Notes under the pieces: generated by a model
What the model was told of the DNA's origin: nothing
The model's input: only the letters and a program-made list of their open reading frames with translations
The model's database searches: none
Translations under genes and position numbers: made by a program
In this document: positions 25,311 through 34,473 of the stretch, one piece after another
Layout of the letters: every line of letters begins with the position of its first letter
How positions within the stretch are numbered: the stretch's first letter is position 1
From: Bacillota bacterium
GTDB lineage: Bacteria; Bacillota; UBA4882; UBA10575
DNA length: 64,000 nt
NCBI GenBank assembly: GCA_012838955.1
Contig: DUOH01000050.1
Location: forward strand, 62,001 to 126,000
Direction: 5' to 3'

Positions 25311-25994
25311 TCAAACGGTTTTTCCCGATCCGATCAAGTCAATTAATTCCTGCACAGAGATTTTGCTCAAATCGGGTACGGTATGAGTAGCCTTTGGATG
25401 ATGGCAGGCCGAACCCACACCCAAGACAGACATACCTCCGGACAAAGCGGCTTCCACCCCGGAATCGGCGTCCTCAACCACCAGACAATTTTCTGCCGGT
25501 ACCCCTAGTCTTTTCGCAGCCAATAAGAAAACCTCCGGATCCGGTTTACTCTTTTCTATCTCGTGGCCATCCACCACTACATCGAAGTATCCGTCCAAAC
25601 CAATTTTTTCCAAAATAAGCAAGGCGTTTCTGCTGGAAGACCCGATGGCAATCCCGATCCGTTTCCTTTTCAGACAAGGGAGAAGAGTCATTACTCCTGG
25701 TAGAATGTAGCTGGGATTCAATTGACTATTAATTAATTCTATGTAATACTCATTCTTCTCTGCAGCCAGTTGCTGCTTATCCGCTACTCCATATTCCCGA
25801 GTGGCTTTTTCCAAAATAATCTCCAGACTTTGCATTCTGCTAATCCCGCGTAACTTTTCATTGATCCAGCGGTCAAAATAGATACCCTCCCGTTCGGTCA
25901 GGCGCTTCCACGCCCAAAAATGAAACTCGTCCGTAGAGACGATAACTCCGTCCAGATCAAAGATTACCGCCTGAGAAAAACCTTTTTCCTTCAT
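25311..25994 (-). CDS. HAD phosphatase, beta-phosphoglucomutase-like
   Basis: 227 residues of the haloacid-dehalogenase family, subfamily I cap. Nucleophile motif AVIFDLDGVIVSTDEFH, cap residues KLRGISRMQSLE (the LRG-S-R pattern of beta-phosphoglucomutase), motif II GIAIGSSSRNA, motif III SKPDPEVFLLAAKRLG and motif IV VVEDADSGVEAALS. Most likely converts beta-glucose-1-phosphate to glucose-6-phosphate (PgmB), although the usual maltose phosphorylase neighbour is absent, so a general sugar phosphatase is possible. Confidence 0.82.
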   Translation of the reverse strand: MKEKGFSQAVIFDLDGVIVSTDEFHFWAWKRLTEREGIYFDRWINEKLRGISRMQSLEIILEKATREYGVADKQQLAAEKNEYYIELINSQLNPSYILPGVMTLLPCLKRKRIGIAIGSSSRNALLILEKIGLDGYFDVVVDGHEIEKSKPDPEVFLLAAKRLGVPAENCLVVEDADSGVEAALSGGMSVLGVGSACHHPKATHTVPDLSKISVQELIDLIGSGKTV

Positions 25995-26327
25995 CCTACT
26001 CTCCCTCTCAGTCTTGACTAAATGTTACGCTTTTACATTCATTATACTAGTTTCCTGCTAACATTTCATCCCCTCACCGTCCAGGCGGGAGGGTAAATCT
26101 CGGCACCGCAGGCCAAGTCATCCATAGACCCGGTACAAAAATATTGATTGTATCCTCAATTACCATTTCAATGTCAAAATCTTAAATTTTTGCTCTATGG
26201 TATTTTCCTCAAGATCCAGCTGCTTCTTGACGATATACAATATACAGATCTTATCTTAGCGCTTGAGAATAAGATTAGATCCTGACAATCAAATCAGTAT
26301 ATTACTAGCAAGAAGAGGTGCTCCACG
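25995..26327. other. Intergenic region before the chemotaxis operon
   Basis: No gene seen. Divergent promoters for pgmB-like and mcp are expected here. A 7-bp inverted repeat ATCTTAT/ATAAGAT (26248-26275) is the clearest structure. No SigD (TAAA-N15-GCCGATAA) match was found; a TTGACG at 26227 lacks a good -10. Confidence 0.5.
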
Positions 26328-28244
26328 ATGTTGACGAAATTAAGACTAAAACCCAAACTGATTTGTCTATTTCTCCTGATCGGCCTGGTGCCCATGATGG
26401 TGATAAGCTCGATCAACTATTTTCTGGCTGTCAATGAGATTGATGAACAGATCAAAGAAAAGTTCATTCTATTCTCCTCGCAAAAACAACAACTCCTCTC
26501 CGACTGGTTCTCCTTCCAACTGGATTTAGCGATCCAGCTGGCAAATACGAAAGAATTAATTGATAACGCATTCCAATATGAGATGTTTAACTCCGCCGGG
26601 GCCTGGTCCACAGTAGAAGAGGTAATCGTCCGGCCCGTTTTGAAAACACACCAAGATAATCACAGATTTTCAGCAGTCTTTTTAGTTAACGCTCAAGGCG
26701 TGGTCATCAGCTCCACGAACCTAGAGATGCTGGGCTATGACTACAGCGACCAGGATTTTATCCGGGAAGCGGCTGCCGAAAAAGGCGCTTTCTCGCCCGT
26801 TTTTTACTCTGACTTTACTAAACAAAGCACATTGGCCATAGCCGTTCCTTTATATAAAAGCAACGAGGCAAATCCGATGTACGTCGGCACTTATGTGGTT
26901 TTTCTGAATAGCGAATACCTAGATCATAATCTTCTGCAAAACCTGGACTCCATAGGAAAATCCGCTGATACCTATCTAATCAACGGTGACGGTGTGTTAA
27001 TCACCAAACCAAAATACAGCGAAGGCCTGACTGTTCTGGAAACCGTAGTTGAGGCGGCCGGCGCCAGAGAATTGCGAGCCGCAATTAGAGCCGGTGATCT
27101 AGCCTTTCAGAAAAACATAATCACCACCGATTTTCATGGTAAGAAAAGCTTAGTCAATATCAGATGCTTTTCTTTAGGTAATCAACCCGTGGGCTTAACC
27201 GTGAAGATCGACTATGACGATGCATTCTCCGTAGTTAATATGATGAAAATAATTATCCTGATCTTGACTTTAGTCATCACTCTGGCGATTGCCTTTATAG
27301 GCGCTTATTTCGCTGGTTCTCTGGTTAAACCGCTTGCCATCATTAATAATAAAGTTGCGGAATTCTCCCAAGGAGATCTGACCGTAGATTTTGATATTAT
27401 CAGAAACGACGAAATCGGTGACTTGGCCAGAGAAGAGAATACCATGGTGCAAAAGATCTCCGCTCTGGTTCGCCAGATTATGCTCAGCGCCGAACGGGTA
27501 CAAGCAACTGCGGAACACATCGCCTCCGGAAACGAGAATCTCTCCCAACGTACCCAAGAACAAGCCACCACTCTGGAAGAGATCGCCGCCACCATCAAAG
27601 AGATAGCCTGTTCCATCCAGGAGATATCCGCCTCGTCCGACCGGGCCGGAAGCCTCTCCCAAACAACTCTTAACGCGGTAAGTGAGGGAGAAGACTCCAT
27701 CAGAGAAACGCTTGAGGCGATGAATCAGATCTCCGCCAGTAGTAAACAGATTGCCGAGATCATTAAAGTCGTCAATGATATCGCCTTCCAAACCAACCTG
27801 CTGGCTTTGAACGCTGCAGTGGAAGCGGCCCGCGCCGGCGAACAGGGACGTGGTTTTGCCGTGGTGGCCGCAGAAGTACGCAATCTAGCCGCCCGTACCT
27901 CTGAATCGGCAACCGAGATTGAAAAATTAATCAACGAAAGCGTCCGCCGGGTTGAGCTGGGAAACGCCTTGGTGCAAAAGTCCTCGGAGATGTTGGAATT
28001 AATTGTAGATAATACAAAGCAAACATCTGATGTCATCCTGGAGGTGGCCACCGTCATGCGGGAGCAGACCGCTTCCTCCCAGCAAATTCGGGCATCTGTC
28101 GAGCAATTGAATGAGGTGACTCAACAAAACGCCGCTATGGTCCAGGAGGTAGGTTCCTCTAGTCAATCTCTGAATTCGGAAGCGGAATTACTGCGCGACG
28201 CAGTAAACAAATTCAAACTTGAAAAGCAGGAAACTGCTGGATAA
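26328..28244 (+). CDS. Methyl-accepting chemotaxis protein
   Basis: Membrane chemoreceptor of 638 residues. Transmembrane segment 1 at about 11-33, an extracellular sensor of ~270 residues with dCache-like features ([29 protein letters not shown]), transmembrane segment 2 at about 304-330, a HAMP linker, and a long cytoplasmic coiled coil. Its hairpin tip contains [30 protein letters not shown], the CheA/CheW contact. GAGGTG precedes the ATG. First gene of mcp-cheW-cheA-cheR-cheB, so it probably signals to this dedicated CheA. The ligand is unknown. Confidence 0.95.
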   Translation: MLTKLRLKPKLICLFLLIGLVPMMVISSINYFLAVNEIDEQIKEKFILFSSQKQQLLSDWFSFQLDLAIQLANTKELIDNAFQYEMFNSAGAWSTVEEVIVRPVLKTHQDNHRFSAVFLVNAQGVVISSTNLEMLGYDYSDQDFIREAAAEKGAFSPVFYSDFTKQSTLAIAVPLYKSNEANPMYVGTYVVFLNSEYLDHNLLQNLDSIGKSADTYLINGDGVLITKPKYSEGLTVLETVVEAAGARELRAAIRAGDLAFQKNIITTDFHGKKSLVNIRCFSLGNQPVGLTVKIDYDDAFSVVNMMKIIILILTLVITLAIAFIGAYFAGSLVKPLAIINNKVAEFSQGDLTVDFDIIRNDEIGDLAREENTMVQKISALVRQIMLSAERVQATAEHIASGNENLSQRTQEQATTLEEIAATIKEIACSIQEISASSDRAGSLSQTTLNAVSEGEDSIRETLEAMNQISASSKQIAEIIKVVNDIAFQTNLLALNAAVEAARAGEQGRGFAVVAAEVRNLAARTSESATEIEKLINESVRRVELGNALVQKSSEMLELIVDNTKQTSDVILEVATVMREQTASSQQIRASVEQLNEVTQQNAAMVQEVGSSSQSLNSEAELLRDAVNKFKLEKQETAG

Positions 28245-28258
28245 AGGAGGAAAAAAAG

Positions 28259-28843
28259 ATGGCGCCGCTCAATGATACGATGGACATTTTAAATCTTCAA
28301 CTCACAGAAGGTGATAATGATGAACAATTTATCGTCTTTTCCGTGGGTGGCGAAGAATACGGTCTGCCCGTATTACGTGTTCAAGAGATAATACGCTATC
28401 TAACGCCCACGAAAGTTCCGCACGGACCATCCTTTGTGGAGGGGGTAATTGATTTTCGCGGAGAAGTGATCCCGATCGTGAACTTGAGATCAAGATTTGG
28501 CCTCCCTCCAAAAGAATATGATTCTTTCAGCGTGATTATTGTGATCGAAGCGAACGGTAAGATCGTTGGCCTGACCGTGGATCAAGTCTCCGAGATCATC
28601 AACATTCCAAAAGACCGGATTCACCCGGCTCCTGATTTTTCTGCTCAGAAGAATACCAGGTTCCTTACGGCCATGGGCAAGCTCAATGAGAAGCTGATCT
28701 TCCTCATCGATCTGGACAAGATCATGGATCTCAGTGAACAGGAAGACCTGGAGGGTTATATCTCCGAGCTGCAGCCGGGAGATTTATCTTCATCTTCCAC
28801 CACAAAAACCGCGAATCAGGCTACAGAAGTAAGGGAGTCTTGA
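28259..28843 (+). CDS. cheW: Chemotaxis coupling protein CheW
   Basis: Couples receptors to the CheA kinase. 194 residues: an N-terminal stretch, then the CheW beta-barrel (EEYGLPVLRVQEIIRYL, VEGVIDFRGEVIPIVNLRSRFG, VDQVSEIINIPKDRIHPAP, LIFLIDLDKIMDL). There is a ~35-residue acidic/Ser-Thr tail after the domain. AAAGGAGG directly precedes the ATG. Its stop overlaps the ribosome-site region of cheA by a few nt, indicating tight coupling. Confidence 0.95.
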   Translation: MAPLNDTMDILNLQLTEGDNDEQFIVFSVGGEEYGLPVLRVQEIIRYLTPTKVPHGPSFVEGVIDFRGEVIPIVNLRSRFGLPPKEYDSFSVIIVIEANGKIVGLTVDQVSEIINIPKDRIHPAPDFSAQKNTRFLTAMGKLNEKLIFLIDLDKIMDLSEQEDLEGYISELQPGDLSSSSTTKTANQATEVRES

Positions 28844-28845
28844 CA

Positions 28846-30825
28846 ATGGATAACAATAACTCACAATATATTGATGAAGGCCTTCTCTCTACTTATATTA
28901 CTGAAGCCAGGGAACAGATCGAACGATTGGTCTTTATTCTACTGCAAATCGAACAACAACCTGAAAGACAAATCGGGTTTATTGATGAAATGTTTCGTTT
29001 GGCGCATAACCTGAAAGGATCATCGGGAATCGCTGGTCTGAATGAGCTAAAAGAAACCATGCATGAAGTAGAGAATCTTTTTGATTCTGTCCGGAACGGT
29101 GATTATCAGTTGGACGAGGACGATGTGGATCTTTTATTATCACTCACTGATGAACTAGTCTCTTACCTGGACACCGGCAACTTCAGAGCACCATTCCCCA
29201 AAGAGGTTTGGGTAGAAAAGATCAGAAGTTGCACAGGAATTAATGACCAAGACCAGTCCAGATCCAGAGTCCGTCGAAGATCCGATCCACCGCTGACTTT
29301 GAATAAAGAAGACAAGAAGACGGTCGCCTCCTGGCAGGAAGCAGGGAAACAAGTCTACGGCATCGAACTACACTTTACCGATGAAGCGCCCATGCGCAGT
29401 GTAACTGCTTTGGTCTTCATAAAATACTTACAAAATTACGGAGAGATTCTCACCACCGCTCCTCCCCGCGAGGAGCTGGAAAACGAAGAATACTCCAGTG
29501 TAAAACTGGTCCTCTTACGGACAGACCCCTTAACCACGGTAGATGAATTAAAAATTATGGACTACCCGACCAATGACGGGGTGGAAGGAGTCAAGATCCG
29601 GCAATGGCAATACCGGCGAGAAGAGAGCAGCGGTCTAAATATTGGGCGTATCAACGGCGGGCAAACCATTCGGGTGGAAGCGGAACGGATTGATACTGTC
29701 CTTAATCAACTGGGTAAGATCCTTACCTTAAAAACCGGGCTTTTGCATCTACACAAAGAAGGATATAAAGGTAAGACCAGTTGGGAAGAGTTGGGTAAGT
29801 CTTTACAGGATCTGGATCAGACCATCTCTATTCTACAAACCAGCGCCATGAATCTACGGATGATCCCCGTTCACCAGATCTTTACCAGGTTCCCCAAGGT
29901 GGTCCGGGATTTGGCAAAGAAATACGGAAAAAAAATCGAACTTCACTTTATCGGTGAAGAAACCGAGATCGACAAGCAGATCGCCGAAGAACTGGTTGAT
30001 CCCTTAACCCACCTCTTACGAAACTCCATTGATCATGGTATTGAAGAAATCGAGGAGCGTAAGAGTAAAGGGAAGGATCCCATCGGTCACATCACTTTGG
30101 ATGCCCATCAAGAAGGCGGCCATATTGTGATTAGTGTCCGGGACGACGGGCGCGGCCTCAATCTGGAGAAGATTAGAAATAAAGCCCTCAAGAACGGGAT
30201 AATCCAAGAAGAAGAAGTCCTTGGTGAAGAGGAACTCACCAGGTTAATCTTTGCCCCAGGTTTCTCCACTGCCGACCAAGTAACCGAAGTCTCCGGGCGC
30301 GGAGTTGGGATGGATGTGGTCAAAACCGCGATCAAGAGATTACAAGGAGATATTGAGGTCAAATCCGTGCCGGATAACGGAACGGAATTTGCTCTAAAAG
30401 TACCGCTCACCTTAGCTATTATCCAGTCCTTTATGGTGAAAATCGGCGAGCAAATCTTTGGGATTCCCGTAGGTGACGTGGTGCAAAATATTGTAATTAA
30501 GGAATCCGATATACACCTTGTAGCCGGTCGCTTAATTTATTACCGATATCCCGAAACAATCCCCTTAATCGACCTGGCTTCCAGGTTTGGGTTTGAGTAT
30601 GATAGAGACAAAAACCTCATCCCTGTGGTAATAATTAATCACGGCCGGGGACGGGTCGGTTACATCGTTGAAGAACTCCTGGGTCTGGAGGAGATTATGA
30701 TAAAACCGATCAACAAATCCATGGGCGAGGTGAAAGAGATCTCCGGCGCTGCCTTGCTCGGCAACGGAAATATCGCTCTGATCCTGGACAACCAGGCTTT
30801 AGCCCAAAAAGTAATAAATCTGTAA
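28846..30825 (+). CDS. cheA: Chemotaxis histidine kinase CheA
   Basis: 660 residues. HPt domain with the phosphorylated His54 in RLAHNLKGSSGI; a P2-like regulator-binding domain at ~165-255; dimerisation helices; the ATP-binding domain with LTHLLRNSIDHGIE (N box), RDDGRGLN (G1), FAPGFSTA and GRGVGMDVV (G2); and a CheW-like regulatory domain at the end. I start at the ATG at 28846 (AAGGGAG 8 nt upstream). Phosphoryl acceptors seen in this operon: only CheB; CheY must be elsewhere. Confidence 0.96.
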   Translation: MDNNNSQYIDEGLLSTYITEAREQIERLVFILLQIEQQPERQIGFIDEMFRLAHNLKGSSGIAGLNELKETMHEVENLFDSVRNGDYQLDEDDVDLLLSLTDELVSYLDTGNFRAPFPKEVWVEKIRSCTGINDQDQSRSRVRRRSDPPLTLNKEDKKTVASWQEAGKQVYGIELHFTDEAPMRSVTALVFIKYLQNYGEILTTAPPREELENEEYSSVKLVLLRTDPLTTVDELKIMDYPTNDGVEGVKIRQWQYRREESSGLNIGRINGGQTIRVEAERIDTVLNQLGKILTLKTGLLHLHKEGYKGKTSWEELGKSLQDLDQTISILQTSAMNLRMIPVHQIFTRFPKVVRDLAKKYGKKIELHFIGEETEIDKQIAEELVDPLTHLLRNSIDHGIEEIEERKSKGKDPIGHITLDAHQEGGHIVISVRDDGRGLNLEKIRNKALKNGIIQEEEVLGEEELTRLIFAPGFSTADQVTEVSGRGVGMDVVKTAIKRLQGDIEVKSVPDNGTEFALKVPLTLAIIQSFMVKIGEQIFGIPVGDVVQNIVIKESDIHLVAGRLIYYRYPETIPLIDLASRFGFEYDRDKNLIPVVIINHGRGRVGYIVEELLGLEEIMIKPINKSMGEVKEISGAALLGNGNIALILDNQALAQKVINL

Positions 30826-30840
30826 CTACGAACAGGAAAC

Positions 30841-30867
30841 GGCGCCAACCCAAACGCGCTTGGCGCC
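30841..30867 (+). other. Hairpin between cheA and cheR
   Basis: GGCGCCAA / TTGGCGCC, 8-bp stem with 11-nt loop, no T tract after it. Probably reduces or separates expression of cheRB rather than ending transcription. Confidence 0.5.
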
Positions 30868-30928
30868 TGATAAGCCCAGAAAGAAGGCCCTACTCAAGGA
30901 TAGAAGATGAGAAAGTGGTAGAGCACAG

Positions 30929-31882
30929 ATGAACCAGGTAAATAAGACCAGTCAAAACAGGGAAATACCCGATGTTCCACCAGATACCCACGTCAATGAA
31001 GGAGTTATTACACCTCCCACTGATCGGGAGTTACAACAGATCTGCGAGATCATCAACACCAATTTAGGCTTCAATTACAATGCCCAAAAAAGGTATCTGA
31101 TCGAGTCCAGGCTGAATAAGAGATTGACCCAATTGGGCATCACCAATTACGGTGATTATTTAAGCCTCCTAAAAGAAGAGCCGCTGGAGGAGAGGATCTT
31201 ATACGAATACTTAACCACCAATGTAACTTCGTTCTTCCGTGAACCCGCGCAATTCGAATATCTCACTTCAACTCTGCTACCAAAGATCACAGCGGCAAAA
31301 AAGGAGAAAAAGATCCGTTGCTGGTCGGCAGGGTGTTCCTCCGGAGAAGAAGCTTATAGTTTGGCCATTATTTTAACGGAAGCCCTGGGGGCGGCATGGG
31401 ACATCAAAGTGTTGGCTACTGATATCAACGGCGAAATGCTGCAAGTCGGAATGGCAGGAGAATATACGGAAGAAGCAGTCTCCAATATCCCACTCAAGTG
31501 GCGGGATAAATACTTTATACCTCAAATCGTCGCCGAAAACAAACGCTATCGTGTGGTTCCGGCTTTACGCCAAAAAGTTATCTTTCGTCTGATGAACTTA
31601 CTCTCCACCCAAGACCTTCCTCCGCATATCCGGGTGGATCTAATCTTTTGCCGAAACGTCTTTATCTATCTAAACACCGAAGCCAGGCGAAAAGTACTCA
31701 ACCACTTTCACCGGCGTCTGCGGAACGGCGGTTATCTCTTTTTGGGACACTCGGAAACAATCAACGTGCCTACGAAGGCAGACCCGGTGAACGTCGGCGC
31801 GGTGGTCACAGACTCGAACCCATGGCTTTACCAAGGAAAATCAATATATCGTAAAGGAATTGATGAAAATAAAGTGGAATAG
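30929..31882 (+). CDS. cheR: Chemotaxis protein methyltransferase CheR
   Basis: Methylates glutamates of chemoreceptors with SAM for adaptation. 317 residues with an unusual ~30-residue polar N-terminal extension before the CheR N-domain (LQQICEIINTNLGFNYNAQKRYLIESRLNKRL). The catalytic domain has NVTSFFREPAQFEYL, CWSAGCSSGEEAYSLAIIL (SAM motif I), LATDINGEML and VDLIFCRNVFIYLN. The ribosome site is weak. It overlaps cheB by 20 nt. Confidence 0.95.
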   Translation: MNQVNKTSQNREIPDVPPDTHVNEGVITPPTDRELQQICEIINTNLGFNYNAQKRYLIESRLNKRLTQLGITNYGDYLSLLKEEPLEERILYEYLTTNVTSFFREPAQFEYLTSTLLPKITAAKKEKKIRCWSAGCSSGEEAYSLAIILTEALGAAWDIKVLATDINGEMLQVGMAGEYTEEAVSNIPLKWRDKYFIPQIVAENKRYRVVPALRQKVIFRLMNLLSTQDLPPHIRVDLIFCRNVFIYLNTEARRKVLNHFHRRLRNGGYLFLGHSETINVPTKADPVNVGAVVTDSNPWLYQGKSIYRKGIDENKVE

Positions 31883-32927
31883 ACCAATAAAAGTCTTGAT
31901 CATAGATGATTCCGCATTCATTCGCCAATTTCTCTCCCGGATTTTCCATGAAACCGAAGATTTCCAAGTACTGGCCGCAGTCAGTGACCCGACCAAAGCC
32001 GTGAAGATCCTGAAAGAAGAAAGTCCGGATGTAATCACCCTTGATGTGGAGATGCCGAATATGGATGGGTTGGAATTTCTGCGTTATCTGATGCGGTTCA
32101 AACCCATTCCAGTAGTGATGATCAGTTCCTGGACCAGCCAGAATAGTGAGATTGCCCTGAAAGCCCTTTCACTGGGCGCCGTCGATTATGTAGCCAAACC
32201 TACCGTTGGACTGAGGGAAGGGATGGCTGAATGCCGGAACGTAATCATCACTAAAGTAAAAGCCGCGGCTACGGCCCGGATAAAAACTAAACCCTTACGG
32301 CGTGACCCTCTTCCGTCCCTCCCTAAACCGGAACCGAGTGGCCTGACGAAGGCCACAGACAAAGTCATTGCCATCGGCGCTTCAACCGGTGGAACCGTAG
32401 CTTTAACAGAGATCTTTAAGGACCTCCGGCCAGAGACCCCCGGGATCATTATCATCCAGCATATGCCCAAAATGTTTACGGCTTCCTTTGCCTCCTCTCT
32501 CCAACAGGTAAGTAGGTTACGGGTGAGTGAAGCCAGAGGAGGAGAAGTATTAACAACCGGACAAGCTCTCTTAGTTCCAGGTGGGAAAAGTCTGACTGTT
32601 AAAAAAAGCGGCGCCAAGTATGTGGTAGAAGTAGGGCCTTCTATTGAGCACAGCATCTATAACCCGTCAATTGACTACACCCTGTTTTCTGTGGCGAAAG
32701 CAGCTGGGCCCAATGCCATGGGCATCATCCTGACCGGTATGGGCGACGACGGGGCCAAAGGACTGAAGGCCATGCGTGAGTGGGGCGCGTACACTATCGC
32801 GCAAGATGAGGAGAGCTCGGTAATCTATGGAATGCCCAAAAAAGCCTGGGAAAACCAGGGTGCGATCAAACAAGCGCCGTTGAGTGAGATCGCCGGAGAG
32901 ATTCACCGGTGGGCCGGGATTAGCTAA
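31863..32927 (+). CDS. cheB: Chemotaxis methylesterase/deamidase CheB
   Basis: Removes receptor methyl groups after phosphorylation by CheA. Receiver domain with phosphoacceptor Asp61 (VITLDVEMPNMDG) and Lys in AKPT, a linker, then the esterase domain with catalytic Ser174 (IGASTGGT), His200 (IIQHMPKMF) and Asp295 (TGMGDDGAKG). ATG at 31863 with AAAGGA upstream, inside the end of cheR. Last gene of the chemotaxis operon; the next gene is convergent. Confidence 0.96.
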   Translation: MKIKWNRPIKVLIIDDSAFIRQFLSRIFHETEDFQVLAAVSDPTKAVKILKEESPDVITLDVEMPNMDGLEFLRYLMRFKPIPVVMISSWTSQNSEIALKALSLGAVDYVAKPTVGLREGMAECRNVIITKVKAAATARIKTKPLRRDPLPSLPKPEPSGLTKATDKVIAIGASTGGTVALTEIFKDLRPETPGIIIIQHMPKMFTASFASSLQQVSRLRVSEARGGEVLTTGQALLVPGGKSLTVKKSGAKYVVEVGPSIEHSIYNPSIDYTLFSVAKAAGPNAMGIILTGMGDDGAKGLKAMREWGAYTIAQDEESSVIYGMPKKAWENQGAIKQAPLSEIAGEIHRWAGIS

Positions 32928-32940
32928 CTACATAACTTAC

Positions 32941-33378
32941 TTAAGCTTCATTGAGCAAACTTAAGAAAGCTTGTGTAAACCGGTGGTCGTTCTCCTTCGT
33001 CCGGGCCGTCGGCCCTTTGGTGCGACCTCCGCCCCGCCGGTGCTTTGCCTTTAAATGCCGCTCCTCCAGAAGAAAATCAATCTTGGATTCGGTAAAGACC
33101 CGCCCGTTCGGGTCCAGGGCTCTGGCGCCCTTTCCGATGATGACGGCGGCCAGCCCCCAATCCTGTGTCACCACTATATCACAAGGAAGGGTCCGGTTAA
33201 TGATGGCCAGGTCAGCCGCTTGCTCTTCATCACCTACGTAGACGTGGTGAACGCCCTCTCCCTCCACGGAATGGCGGTGATTAAAGGAGGATACTATAAC
33301 CAGATCATACCCATACTCCCCCTGTGCCTTACGGATGATCTCCATTACCTTACGGGGACACGCATCAGCGTCAATCAA
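32941..33378 (-). CDS. YaiI/YqxD family protein (DUF188)
   Basis: Belongs to the UPF0178 family, predicted PIN/NYN-like nucleases of unknown target. Key pieces: LIDADACPRKVMEII, DLVIVSSFNHRH, VGDEEQAADLAIINRTLPCDIVVTQDWGLAAVIIGKGARALDPNG and a basic C-terminus KAKHRRGGGRTKGP. The Asp residues of DADACP, DEEQAADLA and TQDWG form the expected acidic site. I place the start at a TTG (33378), 4 nt after the stop of the upstream gene, giving 145 residues, the usual size. Longer in-frame starts would overlap the upstream gene by ~75 nt. Confidence 0.8.
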   Translation of the reverse strand: MIDADACPRKVMEIIRKAQGEYGYDLVIVSSFNHRHSVEGEGVHHVYVGDEEQAADLAIINRTLPCDIVVTQDWGLAAVIIGKGARALDPNGRVFTESKIDFLLEERHLKAKHRRGGGRTKGPTARTKENDHRFTQAFLSLLNEA

Positions 33379-33382
33379 TACT

Positions 33383-34216
33383 TTATACCTGATTACCTCT
33401 CCCCCTTCCTCCGCTACCGGCGCCCTCCTCCGCCACGGCAAACAATAGTTCATTACCATGCTTTCCCACGATCTTAATTAAACCGGACTTTCGTAGGCAG
33501 TATGTAAATTTACGGACCTCCCTAACCGGTTCTCCCATCTGTACAGCCAGGTCCTTATTGGAGAAAGGCTCGGTCAGTCCCGGTGGTAAAAAACCCAATA
33601 AATCCCGGCCTTTTTCCAGCTTAAGACTGGCGGTGACCCCCAGCAACTTACGGTCTTGCACTGTTACTCCTTTTCGCCGCCAACTTCCTTTCCCGTCCTC
33701 GCACCAGATATCCTCTTCCTTAATTAGTAAGATCTCAATGGTGAAATTGTCTTCGTTTAAGAGATCCGGGATCCTGATTAGCTCCTTGAATAGGTGGAAA
33801 GGCTTTCCTTTTTTGGGAGATTTTCTTCTTCTAATAAATTCTCCGTTTTCCTTAATCCTGATAATCCATTTTTCTTCAGCAATAGGATAGAGCAGACAGA
33901 CGCGGTGCTTTTTCAGAAGTTTCCGCAGCTTATTAGCGATGGCGGTAAAATTACCGGTTTGCACCTCAATGAGCTCCCGTCCCCGGCGGATATCAATAAT
34001 ATACCCGTCTACCTTAGCCTCGAACTCATCTCCTGGACGGGCATACCAGTTTTTCAAAGCCGCGTGTAGGGAACTTTCATTCTCAGTTCCGATCCCATTC
34101 ATCTCTTTTCCCCATGACTTTCCCACCGGATAATTCCGACGTTTCTTATTCCCTGCTCCGTCTCTCTTTGTCTGGCCGTCAATCCTTTTCCTACGAACCG
34201 GTTTTTCCTGTTCCAT
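33383..34216 (-). CDS. Hypothetical protein with nuclease-like core and winged-helix C-terminus
   Basis: 277 residues, ATG at 34216 with CGGGAG upstream. After a very basic N-terminus (~40 residues) there is ESSLHAALKNWYARPGDEFEAKVDGYIIDIRRGRELIEVQTGNF read as strand-turn-strand. The D...ExQ arrangement recalls PD-(D/E)xK nuclease folds such as Holliday-junction or restriction-like enzymes. A strand-rich middle follows, and a C-terminal helical segment (LAVQMGEPVREVRKFTYCLRKSGLIKIVGK) fits a winged helix. I do not recognise a named family. Translationally coupled to the YaiI/YqxD gene. Confidence 0.5.
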   Translation of the reverse strand: MEQEKPVRRKRIDGQTKRDGAGNKKRRNYPVGKSWGKEMNGIGTENESSLHAALKNWYARPGDEFEAKVDGYIIDIRRGRELIEVQTGNFTAIANKLRKLLKKHRVCLLYPIAEEKWIIRIKENGEFIRRRKSPKKGKPFHLFKELIRIPDLLNEDNFTIEILLIKEEDIWCEDGKGSWRRKGVTVQDRKLLGVTASLKLEKGRDLLGFLPPGLTEPFSNKDLAVQMGEPVREVRKFTYCLRKSGLIKIVGKHGNELLFAVAEEGAGSGGRGRGNQV

Positions 34217-34409
34217 CACTATCTCCCGTCTATGTAATCTTCAATATGCGTTTTAACCAAACAGGCTGCTTCAATTATAACATGCTACGGTTCAAAACGC
34301 ATTCTAAGCAGAAAAATGGTTGGCATCTGGCTGACAACTGCCAGCCGCCGGTGGTACAAGAAACTTTCACCGCGCAGTTCCATAACAGGTCTCGTGCGGG
34401 CGAAAAAAA

Positions 34410-34435
34410 GCGGACGCCTGAATGCAGGCGTCCGC
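34410..34435 (-). terminator. Terminator of the tolC-adaptor-RND operon
   Basis: Perfect 11-bp stem GCGGACGCCTG / CAGGCGTCCGC with a 4-nt loop, followed by seven T on the minus strand; 38 nt after the RND gene. Confidence 0.93.
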
Positions 34436-34473
34436 ACGGTTCTCCCTCATCCGACTATACTTCAGCCAAAAGT

